The notes: generated by a model from the letters alone, not told the origin. Numbered from the stretch's first letter, positions 37,133 through 47,272 are shown. The stretch is 64,000 nucleotides of DNA from UBA6623 sp965248235 (GCA_965248235.1 CBDFIU010000004.1:434001-498000), one strand, 5' to 3'. A program made the numbers and translations.

Positions 37133-38169
37133 GATTGGTACTTACTTGACTCAGGTATTGGGAAATAGCCCCTACATGTTGTGGTCGTCCGTAGCGCGTG
37201 TCGCGGTGCCTCCGACCAGCGATTTGTAGGGTGCCGGTGGCACGGCGACGGCCTGTTGAACCAGGCGGTAAAAGAGCTTGCCTCGACTTCTGGACTTGCG
37301 GCGGTTGAAGCGGAAGGCGAATTCGTCGAGGTAGGAGTCGAGATGCTCGTGACTGACCGCTCCTTGATGCGTGCCCAGTATCCAGCGCTTCACTAACGAC
37401 ACCACGCGGTGCACCCGGGGGAGCAGTTTCGAGGCGCGCGCCGGTTGCCCCTCCAGGTAGCTCACCTCGTGGCGATAGCCGTCGCCTTCGAGCGGTTCGT
37501 ATCCCAGCCAACCGTCGGTATGGACCACGCTGCCGGGTTCGATCGACTCGCCGACGAAGGCCATCAAGCTGTCCCCGGAGGCGTTGGGAATGGTGCGTAT
37601 CCGAACCCGCCCGATGCCGGCACCATCTTCCTCGGCCGCTACTACAATCAGCGCCTTAGCGTCGGTTTGGCGACCGCGCACCGCCCTCCTCCAAGCCTCC
37701 TAAGTAAGTCTCGTCAACCTCCACGCGCCCGCTGAGCCGATCGCGTCCGGGCCGCACCATGGCGCGCCGGAGCTTATGCAACCAAGTCCAGGCCGTTTTG
37801 TAGCTGCCCAGGCCCAACACCCGCTGCAAGCCCAGCGCGCTCGCCCCGTTCTTCTGGCTCGTGAGCCACCACATGGCTCGAAACCAACTCTGGAGGGGTT
37901 GGCGGGTGTCTTGAAATATTGTGCCCGCCGTTGGAGAAGCTTGATGCCCGCAGCCGGCGCACTCCAGCAGCGCTGTCCGCACCGCCCACGCTTTGTCGTG
38001 CCCGCATCGCGGACAACGAAAACCCTCCGGCCAGCGGAGTTGACACAGATACTCTCGACAGGCCTGCTCGGTGGCGAAACGCGCCTCGAACTCGGCCAGA
38101 TTCCGAGGATAATCTTCCATTTCCCCGATCCTACATCTTGTGGTCACCTGAGTCAAGTAAATACCCATC
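37133..38169 (-). mobile_element. IS1595-like insertion sequence, copy D (1037 bp)
   Basis: This copy is flanked by the perfect target duplication AAGTTCGT (37125-37132 and 38170-38177). Its left terminus is slightly altered (GATTGGTACTTACTTG). One base more than the other copies: an extra C near 37681 (GCACCGCC instead of GCACGCC) breaks the transposase frame. Copies C and D flank a gene in direct orientation, but each has its own duplication, so they arrived separately. Confidence 0.95.
37172..38120 (-). pseudogene. IS1595-family transposase, copy D, frameshifted
   Basis: The N-terminal half (zinc ribbon and VEVDETYLGG) and the C-terminal half (VVHTDGWLGY onward) are in different frames because of a one-base insertion near 37681. 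The rest matches copies A, C and E. It could be a real mutation or a sequence error. Confidence 0.88.
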
Positions 38170-38521
38170 AAGTTCGTTTATTGCCCACGGTTCGGCATGA
38201 TCCCGCTGGTTCTCAAGGCGGTGCTGCTTTCCTCGGAGGGTAAGGGTCGCGCGAAGGCGGTTCGATTCCACGAGTTCGACCGAGAGGGCGACGACGGGCT
38301 GATCCACAGTTACACGCTGGACGGTCGCGGACGAGCGGAGATCTTGATGCGGCACCGCGAGACGCGAAGCGAGATCGCGATGTCGATCCGGGGTGGCGAG
38401 CCGATCGAGGCGGCGCAATGGGCGGCCCTGGTGAGGGCGGTGCGGTTTGACTCGCCGTAGGCGGCCGCGCTCGATCGGGCGGCGGACCGTAGAATAGGGC
38501 TGAAAGCAGAGTGAGGCCGCG

Positions 38522-39223
38522 GTGCCGCTAATGACCAGAGCGATTCTTCTCCTCTCCCTGACGGCCGGTTTTGCCGCGACCGCTTTTTCCCACGAATTGA
38601 TCACCACCCGTATTCTTTGGACACAGCACATCTCGCGGATCTTCTACCGAAGCTGCGTCTCGTGCCATCGAACCGATGGCGGCTCTTTCCCCTTGGTGCG
38701 ATACAAGGAAGTGCGCCCTTGGGCCAAGGCGATCAAGAACGAAGTGCTCAACCGCCGCATGCCCCCTTGGAACGCCGTGAAGGGATTCGGGCACTTCAAG
38801 GACGACCTGAGCTTGAGCGAGCGGGAGATCGCGCTGATTTCCAGTTGGGTCGAGGGCGGCGCTCCGGAGGGACACCGTATCTACTTGCCGCCGATACCGA
38901 CCGACGAGGCTCTGGCAGCGCCTCCCGAACCTGACGCGGAGCCGTTCGCGATTGGGGGAGGGGTGACGCTGACCGAGCCGCTGACCGCGATCGGCGTTCG
39001 TCCCGGAGACCTGCCCGAGGGCGGATCACTCGAAGTGGTTGCGTATGCGCCCGATGGAAGCAGGCGGTATTTGATTTGGCTCCGCGATTACTCGCCGGCC
39101 TGGGAGCGTTCCTACTATTTCCGGCAACCGGTGTTGTTGCCCGCCGGAACGCGGCTGACTGTTTTCCCAACCGAAGAGGCGGCGGCGGCGCTGCTTATTG
39201 CAGCTCCTTCACCGGCACAGTGA
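38522..39223 (+). CDS. Exported cytochrome c-like protein
   Basis: After a signal peptide (AILLLSLTAGFAATAFSH), a single haem site CVSCH lies near residue 46, followed by RYKEVRPWAKAIKNEVLNRR MPPW, in which the Met could be the second haem ligand, and ALISSWVEGGAPEG. This is the pattern of small cytochrome domains fused to copper-monooxygenase-like or other exported proteins. The C-terminal part (from about residue 140) is an unassigned beta-rich domain. The GTG start at 38522 has GAGG five bases upstream. It is convergent with the next gene and the two overlap by 29 bp. Confidence 0.8.
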   Translation: MPLMTRAILLLSLTAGFAATAFSHELITTRILWTQHISRIFYRSCVSCHRTDGGSFPLVRYKEVRPWAKAIKNEVLNRRMPPWNAVKGFGHFKDDLSLSEREIALISSWVEGGAPEGHRIYLPPIPTDEALAAPPEPDAEPFAIGGGVTLTEPLTAIGVRPGDLPEGGSLEVVAYAPDGSRRYLIWLRDYSPAWERSYYFRQPVLLPAGTRLTVFPTEEAAAALLIAAPSPAQ

Positions 39224-40094
39224 AGGGAATCGTGTTGACCCGACCATCACGCTGCGTCTGGATCCAGACGCGGTACATCCCCGGTCTGGGGAAGATGACA
39301 TTCATCTGAATCTTGGGACCGCCGTCGGCGATGGCCGGGTGGGCGTGCACCATATCGACCAAGTCGCCGCTTACAGCCAGCATATGCGCCCAAGCGCCTA
39401 GGAATTTCTCAAGGCCGGCGGCGGTGTCGAGCGTAAAGAAGAGCAGCGTTTTGAAGCCGGCCAGGGGCACGGGGGGTTCGGTTTGGAGGGAAATGGTTAG
39501 GTTGTCGCCGGTCTTGGCGGCGAGATCGGCATCGAGACGAGGGAGCGACGCCTCGAGGCTGTCTTCAAAGCCTTCGGTCGTTACCGTGACCGGCACGAGT
39601 TGAGGCGTCGAACCGGCTGGGTAGAAATCCGTCAACAGACGATAAACGCCGGGTTTGGGGAACTGCGTGTGCAGCCGAAAGATGCCGTCGTCATCCGGCA
39701 GAGGGTGCTCGTGGCGAAAAATCTCGAGCTCATGATGGACGAACAGCAGATGGAAGATTTTTTCGTGGACAACCTGGAACTCGGTAACTCGGTGATCGTG
39801 ATCGGGTTCAAGGATCTCAAATTGCAATTCCACGGTTTCGCCGGGAACGACGCGCGGCGGATAGACGGAGAGCGAGACGCGGTATTCAATCGCTTCGGGA
39901 ATGCCCAGAACCATCGCCATGCCGCATTTTGGGCACTTCCCGCCGATGTAGGACCGTTCCTCCAAATCCATCGGGCAGTAGAAGGGCGGTAACTCCTCGC
40001 CATCGGCGGCGGTGGAAGCGGGAACAGTTGAGGTTTGGGCCGCGAGCGCGACGGCGTAAAGGATGAGGAGGAGGAATCCGGGGACGGGCTTCAT
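39195..40094 (-). CDS. Exported protein with heavy-metal-binding domain
   Basis: A signal peptide (PGFLLLILYAVALAAQ) is followed by the metal-binding module FYCPMDLEERSYIGGKCPKC GMAM near residue 38, of the type seen in copper and nickel efflux proteins (two Cys-Pro motifs plus Met). The rest is strand-rich, with two immunoglobulin-like parts: YPPRVVPGETVELQFEILEP with many His after it (VHEKIFHLLFVHHELEIFRH EH), and a second with AHMLAVSGDLVDMVHAHP. The His clusters suggest metal binding in the periplasm. It neighbours a cytochrome on the other strand and a DUF1501 gene downstream of it. Confidence 0.8.
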   Translation of the reverse strand: MKPVPGFLLLILYAVALAAQTSTVPASTAADGEELPPFYCPMDLEERSYIGGKCPKCGMAMVLGIPEAIEYRVSLSVYPPRVVPGETVELQFEILEPDHDHRVTEFQVVHEKIFHLLFVHHELEIFRHEHPLPDDDGIFRLHTQFPKPGVYRLLTDFYPAGSTPQLVPVTVTTEGFEDSLEASLPRLDADLAAKTGDNLTISLQTEPPVPLAGFKTLLFFTLDTAAGLEKFLGAWAHMLAVSGDLVDMVHAHPAIADGGPKIQMNVIFPRPGMYRVWIQTQRDGRVNTIPFTVPVKELQ

Positions 40095-40225
40095 CGCCTT
40101 GCGGCCGTGATATCAGCTTACCGATATAAGTCTCGGTGGAGTGCCCCGTGTCCCCCGCGGGGCACGAGACTTTGTGGGCTCGAGTGGTGGGTTCGTCAAT
40201 TCCTATTGCCGGGTGAGGCAACGTT

Positions 40226-41614
40226 CTAGACGAACAATTCGGTGATTTCGCGGTTGGCGATGACGCCGGTGGGCGATAGGGGCTCGACGTAATAAAAGGC
40301 CCTTCCCGAGGGGGTGGTCTCGACCTTCGTTTGCCAGTCGATGCCCATGGCGGAATAGATCGTCGTGGCAACGTCTTCCATGTAGACGGGGCGTTTAGCG
40401 CTCCAGCCGTTGTCGATGATCTTGGCGCCCATTTCGTCGGTTTCGCCGAGCACGCGATCGCCTTGGACGCCACCGCCGGCGAACAGGATCGTCGCGGCAT
40501 AGGGGTAGTGGTCGCGGCCGTCGAGATCGGAAAGTTCACCGGGCGTGCGCCCGAACTCGCCCATGGCGACAACGAGGGTTTCGTCAAGCAACGTACCGCC
40601 GTCGGGTTGTTTCGTCCCTTCGAGATCGTCGAGCAACGAGCAGAGACCGGCGTCGAGGTCGGCGGACATCTGGTAGTGCTTCTTACGGTCGCTAAAGATT
40701 TTCGTGTGGTGGTCCCAATCTTCTTGCGAGAGAAAGATGAAACGCGTGCCGGCATCGGCACGGACCAGATTGCGCGACAGCAGAAAGGCGTCGCCGGTCA
40801 CCGAGGAACCGTAGCGTTTGCGATCGTCGGCGTCGAGTTGGAAGACCTGGGCGTTGCGTTGGTCCGACATCAAGTTGACCGCGCCTTCGTAGAAGTTATG
40901 GAAATCGCGATAGGTTTTGGCTTCAAGGCCGGGATCGGTGCGCAGCCGGGAATCGAAACGCTTGAGCAATTCCCAGCGCCGCTGAAAGGTTTCGCGCTCG
41001 TCGGCGGGGGGCGCGAAGGACGACAGGTCGGCTCGGGTATTGATGTGGAAAGGCGCGTAGGTCGCCGGCAGGAAGCCCGGCCCGAGTAAGCCGGCCAGGT
41101 TGTAGAGCGTGTTGAAGGCTACGTAAGGCGGCAGGGAGTCGGTCGGTCGCCTTTGCTTTTCGACTTCGGAAGAAACCACCGCGCCGACCGGCGGGATCTC
41201 CGGCGCCAGAGCCGGGTTATGCGGATGCGCGGCCTGGCAGTAATATTGACCGCGGCCGTGTTGGCTCTCCCAAGCATGGAACGAGCGAACCAGGGCGACC
41301 TTGTCGAGGCGTTGGGCGAGCCGCGGATAAAGCGACATCGGCCACTTGATGCCGTTCGACAGCCTTTGAATCTCGAAGTCGCCGGGCGTCCAGGAGCCTT
41401 CCTTGAGATCCCAGCTATCGACGTGGCTGGGGCCGCCGGCGAGCATCACGAAGATGCAGAAGCGGGCCGAGCCGCGGGGTTCGTTGCGGCCGGCGGCGCG
41501 GACTTGCGACGGTTTGAGCAGCGGAAGGAACGAGTAGCCGGTCGCCGTCAGCCCGCCTAACCGGAGCATCTCGCGTCGGGAGAGAAACATGTCTTGGAAT
41601 CGCGTCATGTTCAC
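40226..41614 (-). CDS. DUF1501 sulfatase-like exported protein (second set)
   Basis: This 462-residue protein carries a Tat leader (SRREMLRLGGLTATGYSFLP) and the usual DUF1501 pattern: FCIFVMLAGGPSHVDSWDLK, KVALVRSFHAWESQHGRGQY, RFIFLSQEDWDHHTKIF, VVAMGEFGRTPGELSD and IYSAMGIDWQTKVETTP near the end. It differs clearly in sequence from the DUF1501 protein at 23-24.7 kb, so the two sets are not a recent duplication. It is three bases downstream of the DUF1549/1553 gene. Confidence 0.92.
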   Translation of the reverse strand: MNMTRFQDMFLSRREMLRLGGLTATGYSFLPLLKPSQVRAAGRNEPRGSARFCIFVMLAGGPSHVDSWDLKEGSWTPGDFEIQRLSNGIKWPMSLYPRLAQRLDKVALVRSFHAWESQHGRGQYYCQAAHPHNPALAPEIPPVGAVVSSEVEKQRRPTDSLPPYVAFNTLYNLAGLLGPGFLPATYAPFHINTRADLSSFAPPADERETFQRRWELLKRFDSRLRTDPGLEAKTYRDFHNFYEGAVNLMSDQRNAQVFQLDADDRKRYGSSVTGDAFLLSRNLVRADAGTRFIFLSQEDWDHHTKIFSDRKKHYQMSADLDAGLCSLLDDLEGTKQPDGGTLLDETLVVAMGEFGRTPGELSDLDGRDHYPYAATILFAGGGVQGDRVLGETDEMGAKIIDNGWSAKRPVYMEDVATTIYSAMGIDWQTKVETTPSGRAFYYVEPLSPTGVIANREITELFV

Positions 41615-41617
41615 CGC

Positions 41618-43492
41618 TCAATAGTTAAAAACGAAATCCAGCTTGTTCATCAAAACCCACTGCAGGTCTTCGCCGCCGGCAGTCGGACCTCGCTCGGCCA
41701 ATAATTGCACCGACTTGACCTTTTCATCTTCGGTCGGCCAACGGGAGAGGAAACGCAGGAAGAGCTCATCAGCGAGATCCTCGGATTTCATCACGGGCTC
41801 TTGTCGCAACAGTTTGCCGAGGTACGAATCGGCCTCGGCCTTGATCTTCGATTTGATGAAAGGCCCGTTCATCAACAAGACCGCCTGAGTGATGGAACCG
41901 TCGGTCGTGGGCTCGTTCGACTCACGATTGGCCTGCCCGAAGGAGTTCAGGAAATATTCCATGTCTTGCTTCCAGCCGGATCCAAGATATTTGTTGTGAA
42001 CGATGTCGCGCGGGCCGCGGGTTTGGGTCAGAAATTTGGCCTTGTAGTCGGTCTTCGGGACCGGGATTTCGGTATAGAGATCGGTGGCCTTAACGACGGC
42101 GTCGTAGACTTGCTCGGCTGTCAGCCGACGCGCGAACTTACGAGCGAAATATTGTGCGTAGGAATCTTTCCATTCGCCTCGAAACCCCGAGGACAACTGA
42201 TAGGTGCTTGATTCGACGATCATGCGGATGAGGCGGCGAAGGTCGTAGTTGTTGTCGCGAAAATCTTTCGCCAACGCTTCGAGCAACGCGGGGTGGCTGG
42301 CCTGAATCGTCCAATCGCCCTCGGGCGGATTCCGAGGGTCAAGGCGGGCCAGATCAAATTCGTCGGGCGGATCGACGATGCCGACGCCCATCAATTCGGC
42401 CCAAAAACGGTTGACGGTGGCACGCGCGAATTGCGGGTGGGATGTGAACATGCGCGCCAACTCGTTGCGCAAAGGCTTGTCGGGATCGGGCTTTTCACCG
42501 GTGAAAATGAACTCGGGTTCAATCAGGCCCTCGGCGGTTCGAGGCAGTCGAACCGTGCTGGCGGCGTCACCGCGATAGCCCGAGCCCTTGTCGTCGATTG
42601 AATATTCGTCTTGAATCAGCGTGATGTCGGTGCGCCGCAGCACGCGCGTCTTCCCGAAGAAGGCCGCTTGTTTCCAAAGTTCGTCGCGCTTCCGAGCGGT
42701 CAACCAGACGTTGAGTTGCTCAAGGTGCCGTGCGCCGTCGTGGCACGAGACGCATTGCAGATTGACGCCCATGAAATGCTTGAACAGATAGACCGTCATG
42801 TCGTCGGCCGTATCCTCGTGCATCGTGATGTGACAAGCGTCGCCGAAAACGACCCACCGCACTAGATAAGACGCCGGGCCGACGTACCAATTGCTAAGCG
42901 CGCGGGCGGTGATCAGCTCGCTCACCAGATCGTCGTAGGGCTGGTTGAATTGCAGCGAGTCGTAGATGAAACGGTAGAAGAGGTTGCGGCCGTCGGTGCC
43001 GACGCGGCTGCCGCCGGTGCGCGCGATATCGGCGTACCAATACGTCCAACGTTCCAGATAAGGCTTGCCACCAATCAAGCGGTCGATTAGCTTGTCGCGT
43101 TTTTCCGGATCGTCGGATGCAACGAACTCGCGAACCTCATCAGGGTAGGGAATGCGGCCGGTGAGGTCGAGAGAAATGCGTCGAAGAAACTCAGCGTCGC
43201 CGGCGAGGGGCGCGTGGGGAATCCCGTCCTGTTCCATCTTCCCGAAGATATGTTCGTCGATGAGGTTTTTGCGCGAAACATCGGCGGGGTCCCCGGCAGG
43301 TTCGCCGGAGGCAACAAATTCGGTCAATTGAGAAGCTTGTTGGCGGCGATCGGCTTTGTTGACTTTCGGGTGATCGGCGGGGAGGTCTTTGGACGCATCG
43401 GCCTGCGCGAAGAGCCGGTCGCCGTTGGGGCTGGTGAGCACCCAAGCCGCCAGGGCCAGGACGAAGAGAACACTTGGAAGACGCAACCTCAT
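41618..43492 (-). CDS. DUF1549/DUF1553 protein (second set)
   Basis: This exported protein of 624 residues has a signal peptide (RLPSVLFVLALAAWVLTS). It contains DUF1549 (RRISLDLTGRIPYPDEVREF) and DUF1553 (FARATVNRFWAELMGVGIVD, ESSTYQLSSGFRGEW). There is one haem-like site, LQCVSCHDGARHLEQLN, near residue 255. Unlike the first set it has neither the N-terminal cytochrome domain nor the LamG domain. It is the first gene of a two-gene unit with the DUF1501 gene. Confidence 0.9.
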   Translation of the reverse strand: MRLRLPSVLFVLALAAWVLTSPNGDRLFAQADASKDLPADHPKVNKADRRQQASQLTEFVASGEPAGDPADVSRKNLIDEHIFGKMEQDGIPHAPLAGDAEFLRRISLDLTGRIPYPDEVREFVASDDPEKRDKLIDRLIGGKPYLERWTYWYADIARTGGSRVGTDGRNLFYRFIYDSLQFNQPYDDLVSELITARALSNWYVGPASYLVRWVVFGDACHITMHEDTADDMTVYLFKHFMGVNLQCVSCHDGARHLEQLNVWLTARKRDELWKQAAFFGKTRVLRRTDITLIQDEYSIDDKGSGYRGDAASTVRLPRTAEGLIEPEFIFTGEKPDPDKPLRNELARMFTSHPQFARATVNRFWAELMGVGIVDPPDEFDLARLDPRNPPEGDWTIQASHPALLEALAKDFRDNNYDLRRLIRMIVESSTYQLSSGFRGEWKDSYAQYFARKFARRLTAEQVYDAVVKATDLYTEIPVPKTDYKAKFLTQTRGPRDIVHNKYLGSGWKQDMEYFLNSFGQANRESNEPTTDGSITQAVLLMNGPFIKSKIKAEADSYLGKLLRQEPVMKSEDLADELFLRFLSRWPTEDEKVKSVQLLAERGPTAGGEDLQWVLMNKLDFVFNY

Positions 43493-43641
43493 CGAGAAGC
43501 CGCCTTTCTTTCCGCGGCACCCGAGGGGGCGGGAGCACGGAACTTCGAAACAGCCGATTTTCTACGTTACAGTTTAGAACTTTCGATGACCTCGTTGCTG
43601 TGGTAGCTCCGGTCGGCTGCGGTCCGCGGCGGGAACCCGAT

Positions 43642-44426
43642 TTAGCCTGGCTCACCCGCCCTTCGCGCCGGCAGCAGCTCCACGTAAGGGTCCTTGGCCG
43701 ACTCATCGCCGTACTTGTCGTGGTGTCGGACCCATAACATCCCGTAAGGTAGATCTTGCTCGTCGCGGCCCTTAGGCACAATGTCGAGGAGGTGGTAGAC
43801 GCCGAGAAACATGTCGAGGCCTCGGGCAAACGAGGAGTATGTGTGAAAGATATCCCCCTCCTCGTTTGAAGAAGACGCTGACGCCCGGTCCCTCGGTTGA
43901 CGGAAAGAATCCCTCGCGGTAGTTGTAATACATCCGCTTGTCAGCCATCTGCTCGGCGGTGAACGAGACATTGAAATCCCAGTTGAACTCGCTTTCCAGC
44001 GACGACACCCACTTGAAGCTCCAACCCATCCGCTTCTTGAACGCCTCGAGCTTGGAGAGCGGCGCGCGTGAAACCGTCACCATCGTCACGTCACGTTGCT
44101 CAAGGTGAATAGTCGACGGATTGTAGTGGTCCCCTAACAGCGAACACGACTTGCAGCCTTCGTCCCATTCCGGATCAAACATGAAGTGATAGACAATCAG
44201 CTGGCTCCGATCGTCAAACAAATCCGACAGGGTCTCGGTCCCGTTCGGTCCGTCGAAGCTGTATTCCTTCTCGACCTTCTCCCATGGAAGTGCCTGCCGT
44301 TCGCGACTCAACTCGTCGCGAAGCCTCGTGAATTCCTTTTCCTTCGCCAGCAGTGCCTTGCGGGCCGTGAGCCATTCTTCCGCCGAGACAACCTTTTGGT
44401 TGTTGATCCGCCACCTCCGAAAACAT
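43642..44426 (-). pseudogene. DUF899 thioredoxin-like protein, two frameshifts
   Basis: Three frames together give one DUF899 protein. The likely start at 44426 leads to MFSEVADQQPK; after one extra base in an A-run near 44393 the frame continues VVSAEEWLTARKALLAKEKE and DELSRERQALPWEKVEKEYS, then LIVYHFMFDPEWDEGCKSCS, the family's thioredoxin-like centre with the CKSC pair. Near 43865 another extra base is needed to reach GDIFHTYSSFARGLDMFLGV and the end at 43642. DUF899 proteins are cytoplasmic and of uncertain redox role. Both shifts are one-base changes, so sequence error is as likely as decay. Confidence 0.75.
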
Positions 44427-44457
44427 TCAAGCGCTTGCTCTATTTAAGCATTGCGCG

Positions 44458-46983
44458 CTAGTCGATATACCCCAAGCTCCGCAACCGCCGCAGCTCCTCA
44501 TCGCTCATGCCCTCGCGGTCTCGGGAAGCGATACCGCCCGCGCGAGGTGCCGGCGTTCTTCGAGAACGGCTTTCAGACGTTCCACCATCTCCGGGTGGCT
44601 CTCGGCGAGGTCGTCGCGGTCGAGTCGGTCTTTACGGTGGTCGAAGAGTTCGAACTCGGGCCCGTCGTCGTTTCTCTTCGTATGCCGAATCAGCTTCCAG
44701 CCGTCGTGGATCACGGCGAAGGACTCCGTGTTGTACGGTGTTCTTTTCGACAAAAGCGCCGCGGGGCTCCCATCCACGGTCCGCGGCCGCCTCGGCGAGA
44801 TCCGCGCCCTCTCCGCCCCCGGCGTCACGAGCGGCGGCCATGAGTCCGACCAGGCTCTGGCCTTGGAGGTTGTCGGGCGCCGGCAAGCCGCTCAATTCGA
44901 GCACGGTCGGCATGACGTCGATGCTCCGCACGGTTTCGCCGATCACCAGCCCCTCGGGGACGAACGACGGCCCGTGGAAAATCAGCGGAACATTGGCCAG
45001 CTCGCCGTAGACCGTCTGTCCGTGTAACATTAGGCCGTGTTCATGAAAACCCTCTCCATGGTCGGAGGTCAACACGAACAACGTCTTGTCGTCGAGCCGC
45101 AACTCCCGCAGGCGCTCCATGAGTCGGGCGATCTCGGCGTCCATGCCCCGAATCGAGCCGTCATACCAGCCTTTCGTGTAGGACATGAACTGTTCTCGAT
45201 CGACGCCGGAAGCCTTCAATTCTTCGAGCGAGGGTGTGATCTCCCAGCGGTCTCTGGGGTGCTTGATGGCTTTCTTGACCTTTTCGACGTTCTTGTCGTG
45301 CTGCTCGCGGAACTTCGGGTCGGACCAAATCGTGCTGTAAGGACGTCGAGGTTCGACCGGCGTGTGGGGATCGAGAACATGCAAGAACACGAAGAAGGGC
45401 TCGTCTCGATGCACCTCGAGCCACTCGCTGAGCCGGTCGACGAATGGGCGGGCGCTCTTGTTGAAGAAATCTCCCCACTCGAGAGAACCCGGTTTGCAGC
45501 TCTTCGAAACCCTGGTGGAGGTTTGCCGACTTCCCGGTAAAGCCGTTCGCTGAAAAACTCAATGTCGCGTATCCCGCGTCGCGGAAGACCTCGGCCATGG
45601 TGACGGCGGCGGCGGGAAGCAGGTCGGCCATGTCCAGGACGCGGTGCGAACTCGGGTACAGCGAGTCATCAATGTCGTTGCCGATGTCTTGGTCCAGGTG
45701 GCTTGGGAAATGTTGTCCCTAAAGACCGCCCCCCGGGACGCCAAGCGCGTCAGCATTGGGGCCGTCTCTCGTTCGTAGCCCCACGGTTGCAGATGATCCT
45801 GGCGCAAGGTATCGGCCATCATCAAGATGACTCCTTGAGGCCTGGCGTTATCCCGCACAAGGTCCGCCGGGGGCCTTCGCTTGTCGCGAGCGGGGATTCC
45901 GCCGCGATCACGGATCGCCGGGCCGCCCCAAAAACCCAACATGCCGGGCTCGTCCCCCGATACCGAGAGCTGCAAGCTGACCTCGCGGCCGGCATAGGCG
46001 GCCAGCTCAACCGGGGTGGCTTCCCAGCGATCCGGAGTGGTGATCGTGCGTTCAAGCAGCACGTCTCCATTCGCCGGGTCCGTGTCCGGGGAGGCCGCCC
46101 GCACGGAAAACGTCACCGGCGATTCTTCGAGGGTTCCCAGGTGCAGATCAAGCCACGGGTTCCCGCGGAGGTCCAGATCGAAGGTGATCGACTCTGGTGA
46201 GCGCGCGACGAGGGTCTCGCGAAAGATGTTGCCCATGCCGTGCCAGCCGACTCCCGCCGGTATGCGGCTCAGGTGTTGTTTGAGCGTGACAACGCGGACG
46301 GATTCCATTTCGAAATCAGCGCCGGCAACGTCGGTCGGCCGGATCATCAGTTTTCGGAGCCATCGCGGCTGAAAGGCCCGGCGCGGACGCAGAGTCAGCG
46401 TGTGCAGTTTTCCCGGGATGACCGGGCTCGACAGAGGCCAGGGCTGAGTCAGGGGTTCGGCCCATTCGAGGATTCGCTTGAAGTCGATATCCTGCTCGCC
46501 CGCGCTCGATGCCATCATATTGGCGCCTCGGCTGACGCGCATCCGGACTTCAACCGCATGCAAAAGGTCGGTCGTATCGGGCGTCTCTTCCAGCTCGGCC
46601 CAGATAATCGGGAAATCCGTCGTCGAACGGCCGCGCAGACGTCCGTCACGCACTTCGAGGCCGCTGACGCCGACCCCGGCTTTCCAGCCGAGCATCGCCG
46701 GCGCGCCTTCCTCGATCTCGCCAAAGTTCCACGAGCCGGTCGTTTCCGCCGGTGCGATCTTCGTCGGCGTGCCTTGGACCATATCTTCTCGAAACTCGTC
46801 GATCAAGCGGATGACGCCTTCCGACGACCCGCCGCCGCAACCGCTCAACAGGGCGACGGAAAAAACCGCGGCGAGAGCAAGTGCTTCGGAGAAAATGCCG
46901 CCCGCGCCGAGCAGGGCGGATCTCACGCGATGCCTCGGCACGTTAGCCGAACTTTGCGAAGGGTAGTAACGCTTGAAAGGCAT
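44458..46983 (-). pseudogene. Lipoprotein sulfatase-like hydrolase, four frameshifts
   Basis: The ATG at 46983 has AAGGAGG upstream and leads to a lipoprotein signal (VFSVALLSGCGGG). An N-terminal beta-rich region of about 350 residues precedes the sulfatase domain: VILMMADTLRQDHLQPWGYE with the metal Asp, then the segment SATTLM-LYPSSHRV, and later VLTSDHGEGFHEHGLMLHG with metal Asp-His. It ends DEELRRLRSLGYID at 44458, the usual end of this group. The frame must change near 45658, 45481, 44735 and 44518. No Cys-x-Pro-x-Arg formylglycine motif is visible; the equivalent position appears to be Thr, so it may be a sulfatase-fold hydrolase or transferase without formylglycine. Confidence 0.72.
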
Positions 46984-47024
46984 GGGCCTCCTTCTCCCGA
47001 GTGCGTACCACGATGTCCGACTCA

Positions 47025-47240
47025 GGGGCTGTAAAAAAATGGGGGCTGTCCGCACCTTGCGCCGCGAAGCGGCGGCAGGAATTTAGCCCAGGGTGGAGCC
47101 GAAGGCGAAACCCTGGGTACGGAATCAATTCAGGTTGAACCCTGAAAGGGCGGCAGGAACGCATCACGACACCCATTTTCACGGCGGTTGTGAATCCGCG
47201 GATTCATGGAAACCGACTGTCTCCGATTGTTCACAGCCCC
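47025..47240. repeat. R2-type ends bracketing an R1 copy
   Basis: GGGGCTGT (47025-47032) and its exact complement ACAGCCCC (47233-47240) bracket this gap, as they do in R2 copy b. The left arm continues as AAAATGGGGGCTGTCC, clearly R2-like, but the middle is an R1 copy rather than the R2 core. The gap between the sulfatase and PQQ genes (46984-47272, 289 bp) holds no gene. Confidence 0.55.
47059..47208 (-). repeat. Dispersed repeat R1, copy 2 (extended form)
   Basis: Read on the minus strand, it starts with the palindrome TGAATCCGCGGATTCA, then GTGAAAATGGG, CGCCCTTTCAGGG, a central stem CCCAGGGT/ACCCTGGG that pairs perfectly, and CTGCCGCCGCTTCGCGGCGC. It aligns along its whole length with copy 1 at 9761-9908. 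Confidence 0.8.
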
Positions 47241-47272
47241 TTCACCGCCGGTTCTTCGGATCTTCTATTCCT

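Larger units (their letters stand above)
36288..38460 (+). pseudogene. Membrane protein gene split by IS copy D
   Basis: The 5' part (36288-37132) starts with GTG behind GGAGGG and encodes two early membrane helices (YLRQVGLFMLILAPLVCAAV and WVFAASLVPILPFMGMFVLI), a soluble loop, a third helix near residue 155 (GILAGVGVAVLLVQFTLVYY) and an exported or cytoplasmic domain. IS copy D lies after codon 281 plus two bases. Dropping the IS and one target octamer joins 37132 to 38178 in frame as LLKFVYCPRFGMIPL and continues to a stop at 38460: 375 residues with no other defect. I do not recognise the family. Without repair by precise excision the product would lack its last 94 residues and gain an IS-encoded tail. 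Confidence 0.85.

Noticed and set aside
35213..38177. Copies C and D as a composite transposon carrying the gene between them
   Set aside because: Each copy has its own, different 8-bp duplication and D lies inside the gene's coding region, so they inserted independently.
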